In this document: positions 45,712-56,047 of the stretch, in pieces | Numbering within the stretch: the first letter of the stretch is position 1 | How the letters are laid out: each line of letters starts with the position of its first letter | Source of the DNA: Cylindrodendrum hubeiense | Lineage: Eukaryota; Ascomycota; Sordariomycetes; Hypocreales; Nectriaceae | NCBI GenBank assembly: GCA_014621425.1 | Contig: JAANBB010000001.1 | Coordinates: forward strand, 248,001 to 312,000 | DNA length: 64,000 nt | Reading direction: 5' to 3' | Program-made: the position numbers and the translations under genes | The notes under the pieces: model-generated | What the model saw: the letters and a program-made list of their open reading frames with translations, nothing else | The model's database searches: none | What the model was told of the DNA's origin: nothing

Positions 45712-48180
45712 CTAAATAAGTGCCAACCACATCAACACCAAACCCGCCAATCCAGAGTGCAGTCGGCTGCCACCTGAGGGGGTGTCATCCGAGGAGCTCT
45801 TTGCGTGGCAGATGCCACTGACGCACTCCCGGTCACCGGAGCAGGGAGAGCTGCTGCTGCAGTCCCAACCTTCACAGCCCCAACTGCAAGTAGTGCCACT
45901 GCTCGTGGAGTTGCCTCCCGTAGGAGTAGAAGTGGCCGTGGTAATCACCAGTGGTGTCGTCCAGGTCGTGGTCTCGGCGACAACCGAGGAGCTCGACACA
46001 ATGCTTGAGAAAGTAGAGGAGCTAGTCCCCGCTTTGCAAATGCCCTTCACACACTGTCGGTCGTCGGCGCAAGGAGAGTCGCTGCTGCAGTCCCAGCCCT
46101 CACAGCCCCAGGTGCAACCAGAGCTGGTGCTTGCTGCGGCGGAAGAGGCCGTCGTACTCGTGAGTTTAGCAAGTTGGGTTGTAGTCTTAGCAACTGACGA
46201 ACTCGTCAAGATGGCGCTCGAAGAGGCGATAGCAGCGCTCGACGAGGTAATAGCAACGCTCGATGAGATAATGGCAGAAGTTTCGACAGCGGAGCTTGCA
46301 CCCGTCTTGCAGATACCCTTAACACACTGTCGGTCATCGGCGCACGGGGTGTCGCTATCGCAGTCCCAGCCCTCACAGCCCCAAGTGCAAGAGTCGTCGG
46401 AAGAGCTGTTGTCAGAAGACTTGTCATCGGAGTCGGTCTCATCCTCAGAGCTTGTCTCGGCATGGCAGATGCCCTTCGAACACGTTCGGCTATCAGCGCA
46501 GGGAGTGTCGCTGTCACAGTCCCAGCCCTCGCAACCCCAAGTACACTCAGAACTCTCAGAAGTATCATCAGAAGTGTCATCAGAAGTGTCATCAGAAGTG
46601 TCATCCGAGGAGCTCGTTTCGGCATGGCAAATGCCCTTGGTGCAGGTTCGGCCGTCAGCGCACGGGGTATCACTGTCACAGTCCCAGCCCTCGCAACCCC
46701 AAGTACATTCATCAGATCGAGTGCTAACCGTGGCCCTGCAAATGCCACTGACACACGTTCGGTCTTCGGCACATGGAGAGCTGGTGCTACAGTCCCAACC
46801 CAGGCAGCCCCAGGTGCAGGAGTCATTTGAGGAGCTGTCATCGTCATCCGAAGAGCTGGTGCCAGCCTTGCAGATGCCGCTGACACACTCGCGGCTCTCA
46901 GAGCACGGAACATCAGTGCTGCAGTTCCAGCCGAGGCAACCCCATGTGCACGAGTCATCGTCATCGTCATCGCCACTCGAGGTGTCGGGAATTGAGACGT
47001 TGGGGGTTGTGGCACCAGTGTTGGCAGTGAAGTATTTTGACCAGTCGAAATCAGTCTCCGAGTTGTATGCCTGCTTCATGACAGAAGAGAGGACGGGCCA
47101 AGGGCCGGTGCCGTCGATGGAAACCTCCTTGCATCCGTCGCTGTCGCAGTATCCGTCGTCTCCAGACATAATGTCCCAGTACACCCAGGGAATGCCACGG
47201 AGGTTGAGTGCCTCACCTTGCCCCTTGATGTCTGAGTTCTGGTGGGCGAAACCGTCATCTTTGCCGCGGGTGTAGGACCACTCTTCGACCATCAGTAGCT
47301 TGTTGTTCTTGAGAGCCTTGGGTCGCAGGACGCCATCGAACTCTTCTGTTGTGAACAGGCTCAGCCATGCAGCTCCCTCGTCGGAAAAGTAACCATGGAA
47401 AGAGATGATATCGATTGCTTCGCACTCGAAGACATCGCTAGGCCAGTTCTGACCAACGGTTGCAGGCGGTGCGTCACCCCAATCGGCTCCGCGGACGCCG
47501 CCCGTGTTGACTGCAATGCCGTCCAAACCACAGGTGTCCTTCAGGTGGGTTGCCATGTCGCAGATCCAGGTGCCAAAGTCATGTTCCATGTTCGAGTCGC
47601 CGACCATGGGTTCGTTTTCGAGGTCAATGGCCAGAATAACCTCGGAGAGCTTATTCCACGTCTTGCCAAAGTTGGGCGACTTGTAGTTGGTCAAGATCTG
47701 GAGATAGCGCTCCTTGAGCCTTGTGCGCATCTCGTCGTTCTTGTAAAAGGAATGCCATTCGATACCGTTGTCGTGGAGATAGTGGCAGTAGACATCGCAA
47801 GTGTCATCGGATGCATCCTTGCCAAGCAGGTTGGCGTTGTGGAGACTGAGAATAAGCTTCATCTCACCGTTGCTAAGCCTGTAGACCGCCTCCAAAAGAT
47901 CATCATATCTGTCAAGGACGCTCAGATCAAAGACACCAAGAGAACTTTCAACGTCAGAGGATGCCGTGATGGCATTGCCCTTCTCTGAAGAGTAGGGTCG
48001 GGCGTCGACGAAGGTGCGTATGACCTTGGCGCCACCTTCATATAGCTTTGTGATGACAGCATCACGCTGCTCCGTGTCGAAGTTGGCGAGGTAATAATGA
48101 TTGACACCGGCAAAACTAGACCCGGCCAGTGCCAGAGTCAAATGGCTGGCAATTGCCAGAACGAATGGAGAGAATCTCAT
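45712..48180 (-). CDS. GH5-like glycoside hydrolase with seven Cys-rich repeats and GPI-type tail
   Basis: Intronless gene for 822 residues from the ATG at 48180 (an earlier ATG at 48249 would bury the signal peptide). Residues 1-19 are a signal peptide. Residues 20-385 form a clan GH-A TIM barrel: the acid/base is the Glu of AIDLENEPM and the nucleophile the Glu of LLMVEEWSY, as in GH5-type glucanases and mannanases. Seven repeats of about 28 residues follow with the spacing C-x3-C-x4-C-x5-C-x5-C-x4-C (for example CTWGCEGWDC, PCADDRQC), joined by Ser/Asp/Thr-rich linkers. The C-terminus ends in a hydrophobic stretch after SGGSRLHSG, a likely GPI-anchor signal. A cell-wall-tethered glycanase with multivalent binding modules is the simplest reading. 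Confidence 0.85.
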   Translation of the reverse strand: MRFSPFVLAIASHLTLALAGSSFAGVNHYYLANFDTEQRDAVITKLYEGGAKVIRTFVDARPYSSEKGNAITASSDVESSLGVFDLSVLDRYDDLLEAVYRLSNGEMKLILSLHNANLLGKDASDDTCDVYCHYLHDNGIEWHSFYKNDEMRTRLKERYLQILTNYKSPNFGKTWNKLSEVILAIDLENEPMVGDSNMEHDFGTWICDMATHLKDTCGLDGIAVNTGGVRGADWGDAPPATVGQNWPSDVFECEAIDIISFHGYFSDEGAAWLSLFTTEEFDGVLRPKALKNNKLLMVEEWSYTRGKDDGFAHQNSDIKGQGEALNLRGIPWVYWDIMSGDDGYCDSDGCKEVSIDGTGPWPVLSSVMKQAYNSETDFDWSKYFTANTGATTPNVSIPDTSSGDDDDDDSCTWGCLGWNCSTDVPCSESRECVSGICKAGTSSSDDDDSSSNDSCTWGCLGWDCSTSSPCAEDRTCVSGICRATVSTRSDECTWGCEGWDCDSDTPCADGRTCTKGICHAETSSSDDTSDDTSDDTSDDTSESSECTWGCEGWDCDSDTPCADSRTCSKGICHAETSSEDETDSDDKSSDNSSSDDSCTWGCEGWDCDSDTPCADDRQCVKGICKTGASSAVETSAIISSSVAITSSSAAIASSSAILTSSSVAKTTTQLAKLTSTTASSAAASTSSGCTWGCEGWDCSSDSPCADDRQCVKGICKAGTSSSTFSSIVSSSSVVAETTTWTTPLVITTATSTPTGGNSTSSGTTCSWGCEGWDCSSSSPCSGDRECVSGICHAKSSSDDTPSGGSRLHSGLAGLVLMWLALI
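45803..46955 (-). repeat. Seven in-gene Cys-rich repeats
   Basis: The DNA encoding the seven WGC-x-GW modules of the GH5-like protein. Central copies (3-5) are nearly identical, suggesting recent duplication. A 12 nt microrepeat (TCATCAGAAGTG) at 46557-46610 encodes four DDTS units in one linker. Confidence 0.8.
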
Positions 48181-49668
48181 CCTCGAAGTTGGATCGAGCG
48201 GAGTGAGAGTTGTAAATGAATGTTGATGACCGCAGTTGGATAAGAGCAAAAAGAATGTAGAAAAAGAAACTAGTTACCAAAGAAGGTATCTAGAACAGAC
48301 AATGAGAACCATAAAGTGGCAGGTGTTGTTGCTGGTTCTCTTCAACAAGAGGATCAGGCTGTATTTTAGCCATCCGTTCAAAAAGCGGGTATCTTCTCGA
48401 TGGTCGCAGAGCTGAAGTCAGCGCAATCTCCCTGAAACAGGTCCACCTGCAGAGGATTGTTCTAGCGCTATTCTGCCAGAACGCCTAGTACCAAAGCATT
48501 GTCCATGTGAGGTGAGTTTATTGACGCGTAGAGATCAGAGCCTCATTGATCAATGTGATATTCAAGTCTGATTAAACCCAACGCCATCGGCCTTTTCACC
48601 CGACAAAACAATTTGTTCCCAGCACGAGAGCGAAAGAGCAAAACTCTGCAAAATATTTGGTGGCAGACTAACGACCAGCCGCATGATGGGATCCACAAGC
48701 AGGCAGGATGCTCGCCCTGTTATCTGTGCATAAGGCTGTCGATTTTGAGATGATATGCACGTGGGTCGCCATGGGTCGCCATGGGCTTTCTCCGAGCCTT
48801 ATTTAACCTGGTGGGATCTCGCACCTTTGTGTCCCCCTGCAGCCTGTATTGAGGAGTTGGATGGTTGTCTGTGTAGGATTTGGGTCTTCCATTATTCTGG
48901 TGGCAGTATATGGAGTGAAGGATCGAAAGTACATTCCATCACTGTTGTCGAACAAGGGGTTCGTCTGTGAGATGTGATTTGCCTTCAGAGCCGTCTATCT
49001 AATGCCTTCAGACGTGTGACCGTGTCACAATCAGATGGGATTGAATAAATGCGCCCCCAGATGTGTCGGGCTGCTTGCCGCATTGGGACCATCAACATCC
49101 GGCTTGGCCGACGATTGCGCTGAAAATGCCCGAGTGTGCCCTGCGCGTGGGCCCCAGATATCGAACCTGAGCCAATCAGCCGCTTTGCCCGAGGGGACGC
49201 GGCACAGTCTGGTGAATAGGCAGAGGCAGCACCAAGGAGGTGGCGCTTTTCCGGAGCCGACGTCCCATTGAGTCCACCGCCGCCGCATCACCGTTGAAAC
49301 GGTGCTACGTGGGCTGTTCAGGTTAAGACACTTGCGCCTCGCCAGCCTGAATTCTTGGCCCCCAAATATTCAAGGGCCTCCTTTTTCTTCAACGATCGGA
49401 ATGTTACAATCGGCTCGCTTTGTTGAGGAATACTTTCGTGGTTGTGCAGTGATGAATGGCGGTCCCATGCGTTTTCATTAAATCTGATCGCCATTCAGTG
49501 AATTGTTGGAAATGCAATGTCATTTGGCAAGAGCCGACTGTGTCATATTTGGCGACTTTTTAACAATAAATGAACACCGCAGTCTCTAAAATATGGACAT
49601 CTTTGACATAGTCATACTAAAAAGGCAACGCTTGTTCATAAGGCTATATTGGACTCTGGAATATAAGA
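48181..49668. other. Intergenic between the GH5-like and LysM genes
   Basis: About 1.5 kb holding the GH5-like promoter and the LysM gene 3' flank. A tandem GGGTCGCCAT pair lies at 48764-48783. Frames on both strands at 49031-49291 are mirror artefacts of GC-rich DNA. No gene is supported. Confidence 0.4.
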
Positions 49669-51585
49669 TTAAACTCCAACACATACATAGTAGTCCTTCC
49701 ACAGAGCTGTACACTTTGCCCCGACAGCAGGGTTCCACTTTGCAATTTGGGCCATCGTGATCTTGTAGGACTTCTGAATAGAGGCGCAAGTCGTAGTCGA
49801 CTTCACAAGATGGAATTTCTTACAGTTCTTGATCATGCCGGCTTGAACAGGTGTAGGGGTCGGGTCAGTCTTGGGAGGCTGGGTTGGTGTCTGTCCGATA
49901 ACACCCACACAGATGTTGTAGTCCGGCCACAAGGCCGTGCACTTTGAGCCAATAGCCGGGTTCCATTTGGCTAGCTGCGCCATGGTGACCTTGTAGGAGG
50001 TCTGAATCGAGGCACAAGTGCTGGTCTTCTGGACACGATAGAATTTTTTGCAGTTCTTGACCATTCCCGTCTGGATTGGTGAAGGGGTCGAAATACCGTT
50101 TCCTGGGCTTGTGGGAGACGGCTTTGGCGGGCTCCAGCCAACAATCGAAACACAGACGTAGTACTCTGCCATAAGCGACTTGCAGGTGGAGCCTACACTT
50201 GGATTCCAAGAGTAGAAGTCTTTCAAAGGCACTTTGTAAGAGTCACAGATAGAGGCGCACGTCGCGGTTGATTTGACCAGGTGGAACTTGTTGCAGTTCT
50301 TGTGCATATTGGCTTGTATCGGAGAAGGTGTCGCTATACCGTTACTCGGCTTCGTTGGCTCAGGCTTTAGGGTAGTTACAGGAGTAGGCTTATAGTCGAC
50401 AGTCATCACGCAGACGTAGTAGCTTGCCAGCAATGCCCGGCAGTCTGAGCCGACGGCGGGATTCCATTTATAGAAGGTGGCCAGAGGCAGCTTGTAGGAC
50501 TCCTGGATCGACGCACAGGTTGTTGTTGTCTTTACGAGATGGAACTTGTTGCAGTTCTTAACCATGCCTTCTTGTATAGGCGAAGGCGTCTCGATGCCGT
50601 TGGTAGGGCTAGGCTTGGTTGTCGAAGGTGCATGGCCGATGACGGACACACAGACGTAGACATTGGCCCAGAGGCCTCCGCATGTAGATCCTACAGATGG
50701 ATTCCACTTGTATAATTCTGCTGATGTGATGCCGTTAGCCTTCGAGATTGTGTCGCATGTCTGGTCCTTCTCAACAAAGGCGAATTTGTCGCAGTTGTTA
50801 ACCATGCCCGACTGGATCGGCGACGGTGTCTGAATGCCATTCGTGGAGCTTGGCTTTGCCGTAGTCGTGAGACTTGGTTTTGTGGTAGTAGTTCCCTTGG
50901 GATCGTGGCCGACGATGCTCACGCAGACGTAGACATTCGCCCACAGGGACTCGCAGTTGGAGCCGACCGAGGGGTTCCAAGCCACTAGCTCCTTGAGCGT
51001 GATGCCGTTCTTGGAGAGAATTGTAGTGCAGGACATGTCTTTTCCCACGAAAGCAAACGCATCGCAATTATCCACCATGTCTGGTTGCGTGGGCGTGGGT
51101 GTTTGGATGCCCTTGGTTGGGCTGCTCCCCCCGGTTGTCGTCTTGGTAGGGACATTGGTAACAGCGGGCTCATTGGCGGCCTCGACACAGTAAGACCACT
51201 CGGGAAGGAAGTTGCTGCAATCGGGGCCGAGTCCAGGGTTCTGGATTATTGCTCCCGCGTTAGAATCCTGAACAAACAATATCAACGATGGGACAGATCT
51301 ACGCACCCAGCGGAGGAAGTCCTCCATACGGATAGACCAGGTGTCTGGTATATCTTTGCATGAAACCGAACCATCATTATCCCACCACCAGCTACAGTAC
51401 TTTGTGGTATCAGGGTGTGATGGGTATTTTGGCGATACACCCTGTAGCTTGATCCGGCCATTCTGAGGAGTGGTCGCGTTTCCTGCCCTGGCCTGACGGG
51501 GAAACAGCGTTGCGCTTGTGTCTCGAAGCAGAAACAAGAATGAGGCAACGGCCAGCGGCCTCAGTGCCCAATTGAACTTGGTCAT
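49669..51585 (-). CDS. Secreted protein with seven LysM domains
   Basis: Predicted 616 residues in two exons (51585-51307, 51240-49669). The frame is open through the 66 nt intron, but it has donor GTGCGT, branch CTAAC and acceptor CCAG, and removing it yields the LysM strand FLRWNPGLGPDC. A signal peptide occupies about residues 1-25. Seven LysM units follow; the first is divergent (KYCSWWW, then the spliced strand), the other six share C-x-KF, TCASI, WNP-(S/A)-(V/I)-G-x-x-C and Y-x-(V/I)CV. Linkers are Thr/Pro-rich with a repeated TPSPIQ. LysM domains bind chitin oligomers. Such proteins shield hyphae or capture chitin fragments, and often neighbour killer-toxin-like chitinases, as here. 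Confidence 0.92.
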   Translation of the reverse strand: MTKFNWALRPLAVASFLFLLRDTSATLFPRQARAGNATTPQNGRIKLQGVSPKYPSHPDTTKYCSWWWDNDGSVSCKDIPDTWSIRMEDFLRWVRRSVPSLILFVQDSNAGAIIQNPGLGPDCSNFLPEWSYCVEAANEPAVTNVPTKTTTGGSSPTKGIQTPTPTQPDMVDNCDAFAFVGKDMSCTTILSKNGITLKELVAWNPSVGSNCESLWANVYVCVSIVGHDPKGTTTTKPSLTTTAKPSSTNGIQTPSPIQSGMVNNCDKFAFVEKDQTCDTISKANGITSAELYKWNPSVGSTCGGLWANVYVCVSVIGHAPSTTKPSPTNGIETPSPIQEGMVKNCNKFHLVKTTTTCASIQESYKLPLATFYKWNPAVGSDCRALLASYYVCVMTVDYKPTPVTTLKPEPTKPSNGIATPSPIQANMHKNCNKFHLVKSTATCASICDSYKVPLKDFYSWNPSVGSTCKSLMAEYYVCVSIVGWSPPKPSPTSPGNGISTPSPIQTGMVKNCKKFYRVQKTSTCASIQTSYKVTMAQLAKWNPAIGSKCTALWPDYNICVGVIGQTPTQPPKTDPTPTPVQAGMIKNCKKFHLVKSTTTCASIQKSYKITMAQIAKWNPAVGAKCTALWKDYYVCVGV

Positions 51586-54496
51586 GATGAGTTGGCTGTA
51601 CAGTAATGCCTACTACGGTAGATTTGGCCAAGGAAGATCACAAGAAGGAGAAGGAATGGCTTTTATGCTCGAGGTTGGACATGGCTCCATTCTCAGTCGA
51701 TGACATGCAAGTAACTTCTCGTCAGACAAAGTATTGCTACATTAAAGGTCCTGCCTAATCAGCTCTAGCAATCAATATGTCTTATTGCTCCATCGTCAAA
51801 ATCACCAGCCTTAGCACCCGGTTTCCCATCAATTCATGACCACGGAAAACCTCCTGTAGGTCACCTTTCAACTTGTGTTGGTTCTTAGCGCTGCGTCTTG
51901 TTGAGTGTTCAGCACCGGGAGGCTGTGCGCTGTCCCCTGTCCTACGGCAGAAGCCGACTGGCTCGCCTGCAGTTGACTCCCCTGGCAACTGAGGACCAAC
52001 ATTGCGTCTGACCCCTCAGCTAAGAAAGGAAGGTTTATCTCAATTTTCGTAGGGCTCCAATGCTTACAGCATGAGGCCAACCCAACGGGAGAGCAGCAGA
52101 ATGTCATTGATCCCTGCACTGCGTACTTGGCAGCTCGTAATTTTCCGCATCCCTGAACAGCCTGCCGCGAAGGTGCCCTCTTCGGGCCGTCGGACATAAC
52201 TTTCTGGCGTCAGCTCCACTGTGTGTCTCAATTCGGAATCCTGGCGTTCCTCGGCATCTATCGGTCGCATTGTCGTATTCTTCTTGCTCAGCCACAATAT
52301 GGTCTTCTTCCTCAAGTACCTTTCCTGCTACTCTCTGCCTCGGTAACTATCCTAAGTTCATCGTCCGAGACCTGAGTTGCATGACAGTCTAAGCCACTGG
52401 CACCTTCGGGCCGGCGGAAAGTATTTTCTACGAACACCCCATGGCTAGATCTTACAATCGGTATCTGCTGAGTCTTACAGATGTTCTCATATCCGTGTCA
52501 ATATAGTACACATCCTCGCTGTCATCGTTTAGCCGCGGGAGGCGGATAGCGGAAAAGCCCACGTTGTAGTTCCGTCATCACCGCCTCTTACGTGATGGCG
52601 CAATAATGTCTAGTATATGTCCTCGTCGTAGATTCTATGACGCGGGGCAGATCCCAAGGCCGTGCGTTCAGCGGGAGCCGTTCCTTCCAGTCACGCTATG
52701 TCTTGCAGACTTCGGATGATTTATTGGTGCCCGTAGCTACAATGCCTCCTTTTATCCCTACACGTTCGGTCGATGTGGAGAACTCGGATACGCGAGAGAG
52801 TGATGGGGCGACAAACCAGGCTTGAGCCCCACATACCTAGGTCAGCATTGCATATAGAGGCCAGGTTGATATGAACATGATACACGTGAGGGAGTAAAAG
52901 ACGCAGGTCCTGGCACGCGTGCTTGGGGTCGCCGTCGGCCCCCTCGCTTGATTCGCATCTCAGCCTCGCGTAATAAGCTCTAGGTTGACGCAAATTGTAG
53001 GAAATGCTTTGGTAACAAGTAAGATTGCGGAACTTGAAATCGCCATTTTGAAAGCCTTAGGATGCGTTTCTAGGAAATAGAACTCGAGTTCCGCCATGTC
53101 CGCAAGGACGTCTTTCGCTGGATGAAGAATTCGTGCGCCAAGCCGCTTGTGCAAGCCCGTCCAATTCACTCAGCTGACATAGCCGAATTGTCGAAGATCG
53201 GCTGATGAACCGGACGACCCGAAGATCATGGGTTACCGGGAAGCGATGCATCGGATCGCTACCGAGCGGACCCTTGTAAAGAAGGGGAGGCGCAAGCTCA
53301 AGCCACCCCCGACACACCAACGAACAGGGGGTGATGTTAGATATCTCATTCCAGTAATGGCCGATATATCGAAATACCTTGATGGGCAGTTTGGCAGAAA
53401 GAATACTGACCAACATTGCGGAAGCCGCCTGGAGAAGCCGTGTCCGAACGTGCCGAGGGGAAAGCGAGTCAATTTGCCAAAAGAAAAGGGGCAACGGTTG
53501 CCACTTTACTTGCTCTAGTGGACGTTGAATATACTTCATTTTGCCATATCTAAATGCAAAGGAAAATCAAGCAGAGCAATAAATGTTCGTAAGTATATGG
53601 AGCATCCTTGTGAATTGGCCTTGCCCATGTAGCCTATCTCTAAGAATCTGATGCTTACTTCAGCTTGAGCTTAACTACCTTAGCTATAATGCGCGGCATC
53701 ACGCAACTCCCGTAACCTGTAGGTTTAAGGTTAAGATAACATGTCAGTCGTACTATCCACGTGGCAGTTGCATCCTCATCGCGTGACAACTATTAAACAG
53801 GCATGGCGAGGTAGCAAGATTTAGGAGAGTAGGATGGAAGCCTGCGCACCGAGTGCGGAGTAAGTAGCTTAAATTTTGAATATCCCTGTGCAGAAATTTG
53901 CATCGCAGGGTACCTTTGTCCCTGCAACGTCGAAGGGGAGAACGCCTAGCCAAATTGGGGTAAAAGGTTGTAAGTCGCCGAGGCACAGACCAGAACGCAA
54001 CAAGAACTCATTGAGTCAGACCTTTCGGAAGACCAACGGGGACGTGTGAGACTGAGGAACGTCCTGTGGGGAATGGCATGTTATGCGATAGAAGAGGTGC
54101 AAAATTGGCTGCAGATCAGAAACGGATTAACATGTGCAAGTGTAGAAGGAGACAGCTAAGTTTGTTTAGTATTTCACTGATGAATCAATTACGGTGTATT
54201 GAGATGTAGAGCTTTATGGCTAAGATTGACATTGGATTAGATGTTGGGGAGTTCAAAGAAAGCGATTTACAAGAGAAATACATCAACTGCAATGGACGGG
54301 TTACTTATTCAAGACTGAAAGTAATTTTCGCAGAACGTGGAATTCTCTAGTAACTATGGGTCACATAAAGATGCTGCTGAAGAGTTTAGATAGAAAACTA
54401 GGAACTTGTGTAGTTGAATTCCCAATACATTTGTACTGCAGAGCTACTTTTCCAAAGACTCTGCGAGTTTGGCTGTAAATGAGGTTGACGAGCCCC
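51586..54496. other. Long intergenic region with one F-box-like fragment
   Basis: About 2.9 kb. Apart from the fragment at 53057-53539 (separate entry) no frame shows a recognisable motif. The stretch 53540-54496 is AT-rich. No inverted repeats or transposase are seen. Confidence 0.4.
53057..53539 (-). pseudogene. F-box-like gene fragment
   Basis: A 160-codon frame contains a fungal F-box-like core at about residues 50-90: AKLPIKVFRYIGHYWNEI followed by PCSLVCRGWLELAPPLLYKG. In typical genes the F-box lies near the N-terminus and is followed by several hundred residues; here the frame degrades after about residue 120 with no continuation downstream on the minus strand. It is probably a truncated remnant of the large fungal F-box family. 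A small expressed protein cannot be excluded. Confidence 0.4.
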
Positions 54497-55563
54497 TCAA
54501 GAGCACTTTCCAAAGTTCGGCTGACTTCATCGCAGATACGAGGTGTTAGTAACAGAGAATGTTAAGTATAGTTTTGAGTTTTAGCTTACCAGCCTAGATA
54601 TTTGTCGCAGTGATACTCGGTATTTCCGCAGTAACCAGCGGCCGAGCAACAGTCACCGAACTTGGATCCCTTACATATCAGCTTACCTTTGTACGCACAT
54701 GTCCCGCTTTGAGAGACTGAACCCGGTGCTTGTGTTGCCGACGGCTTGGCTGTCGTCGATGTTGTTGCTGTACTGGAGCAGTCACCATATTGGCAGCCGG
54801 TGCCACAAGACAAAGTGCCGTTGCCACAACTATTCGTTTATTCTTGATTAGTTATGCACAAATCATTGGCAGGCTCCGGGATACTTACATCCCGTCTTTA
54901 GAACAGCAGAGACCGAACTTGGGAGGGCATGGGACGTAGTCGACTGAACGTCCGCAGTGACCGTCTGTCGACCACGGCCCTCCACCTAGACAGTCGCCGT
55001 CTTGGCAATTTCCGATGCCGCAGAAGCTCTCTCCGGAACCACACCTAGTCAAAACATTTCTTTCAGCAAGACAATCGAAGACTGGGAAAAAGAATAATCT
55101 TCGACGCACTTTCCATCAGCTCCGCAGCAGTCGCCAAAGTCACTGCCGACACATGTCTTGGAGAAGCTGATTTCACGGCCGCAACTGCCATCTTTGGTAA
55201 CATTTGCTGCCCCTTCAATGTCTTTGGATAAGTGAGTTAGCACCAATCTTTGAGCAGTCAGTCAAGAAATGCAACAGAGAACTGACATAACGCTACGCAG
55301 TAGGTCTCTCCGGGTTTGAAGCCATCGCACGCAGCACCGATGCTGGGGTTGGCAAGCATGAATTCTTTCAGCGTCAAGCCAAACTGGGCCAGCACATCAT
55401 CGCATCCCGTCCAAACGTCTGTCTTGAAATTCATCCGACAAAGTTGTGCACCACCGCCAGATGCCCGACGGGAATCGAGGAATGACAGGCCGCCTGAGAG
55501 AGGTGAGCAAATCACATGCTGGACGGCCAGTAGGGAGAAGGTTAGGAACGCCCGTGATACCAT
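54497..55563 (-). CDS. Secreted LysM plus hevein-type chitin-binding protein
   Basis: Predicted 270 residues in five exons (55563-55287, 55221-55110, 55044-54889, 54829-54590, 54524-54497; introns 65, 65, 59 and 65 nt). The last exon is 28 nt and supplies the GCQPNFGKC end; without it the fourth exon stops at LGW. A signal peptide (about 1-19) is followed by one LysM (GCDDVLAQFGLTLKEF, NPSIGAACDGF, YCVAL). Two or three hevein/ChtBD1 modules follow, with GSDFGDCCGADGKC, PKFGLCCSKDGICG and GSKFGDCCSAAGYCG, separated by a Thr/Ser linker. Chitin binding in the wall or apoplast is expected. It is divergent from the nuclease-chitinase gene over a 484 nt shared promoter. Confidence 0.9.
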
Positions 55564-56047
55564 GGTGAGATTATTCAAGTATGAGGTTACTAAAACATTT
55601 GTCCAAGAGAAGCTCAACAACGCTATTGAGAAAAGGGGGAAATATATCAAAAGACGAAATAGAGGCGGGAGACTGCAACTACCCGTTCGGCGCGATGAGG
55701 CTGGTCAAAATGTCAGACGGCTGCAACATACGAGGTACTTTTGATGGACCTGAGTTCCCTTGTCGATTTGATATTTGATGCAACACGCCATATTGTTGGC
55801 TTGGCATCAGTTGATGGAAAGTGCCCATAGCTGGGGTATAGATGAATGGGTGGCGCAGGAGCGAAGTCACTTTTCACAAAATACGTACCCTACTACGTAC
55901 GAATAAGCGAGGGTGCAATGGTCGACAGTATCGGGGCCAGGATGGTGAGACATAAAGCATGGTGATCCCGTCGTTTTATGATGTTCGGTCTACTATAGAG
56001 TCTCTCGTTTCGTTTATGTCGTTGATAGCGACACCGTGAGGCTCATC
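55564..56047. promoter_or_regulatory. Divergent promoter, chitin-binding protein and nuclease-chitinase
   Basis: A 484 nt region between the two start codons. No clear TATA box. A shared promoter would let both genes respond together; no specific site is recognised. Confidence 0.4.

Noticed and set aside
45782..47275. A 497-codon open frame on the plus strand
   Set aside because: It is the exact antisense of the Cys-rich repeat region of the GH5-like gene. The repetitive, Ser/Asp-rich codons prevent stops on the other strand; it has no motif of its own.
49031..49291. Paired frames of 78-86 codons on both strands
   Set aside because: GC-rich DNA open on both strands; no motif or start context.
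54586..54813. Fourth exon of the chitin-binding gene as the 3' end, stopping after LGW
   Set aside because: A donor overlaps the stop, and a 28 nt last exon restores the expected CQPNFGKC end of a hevein-type module.
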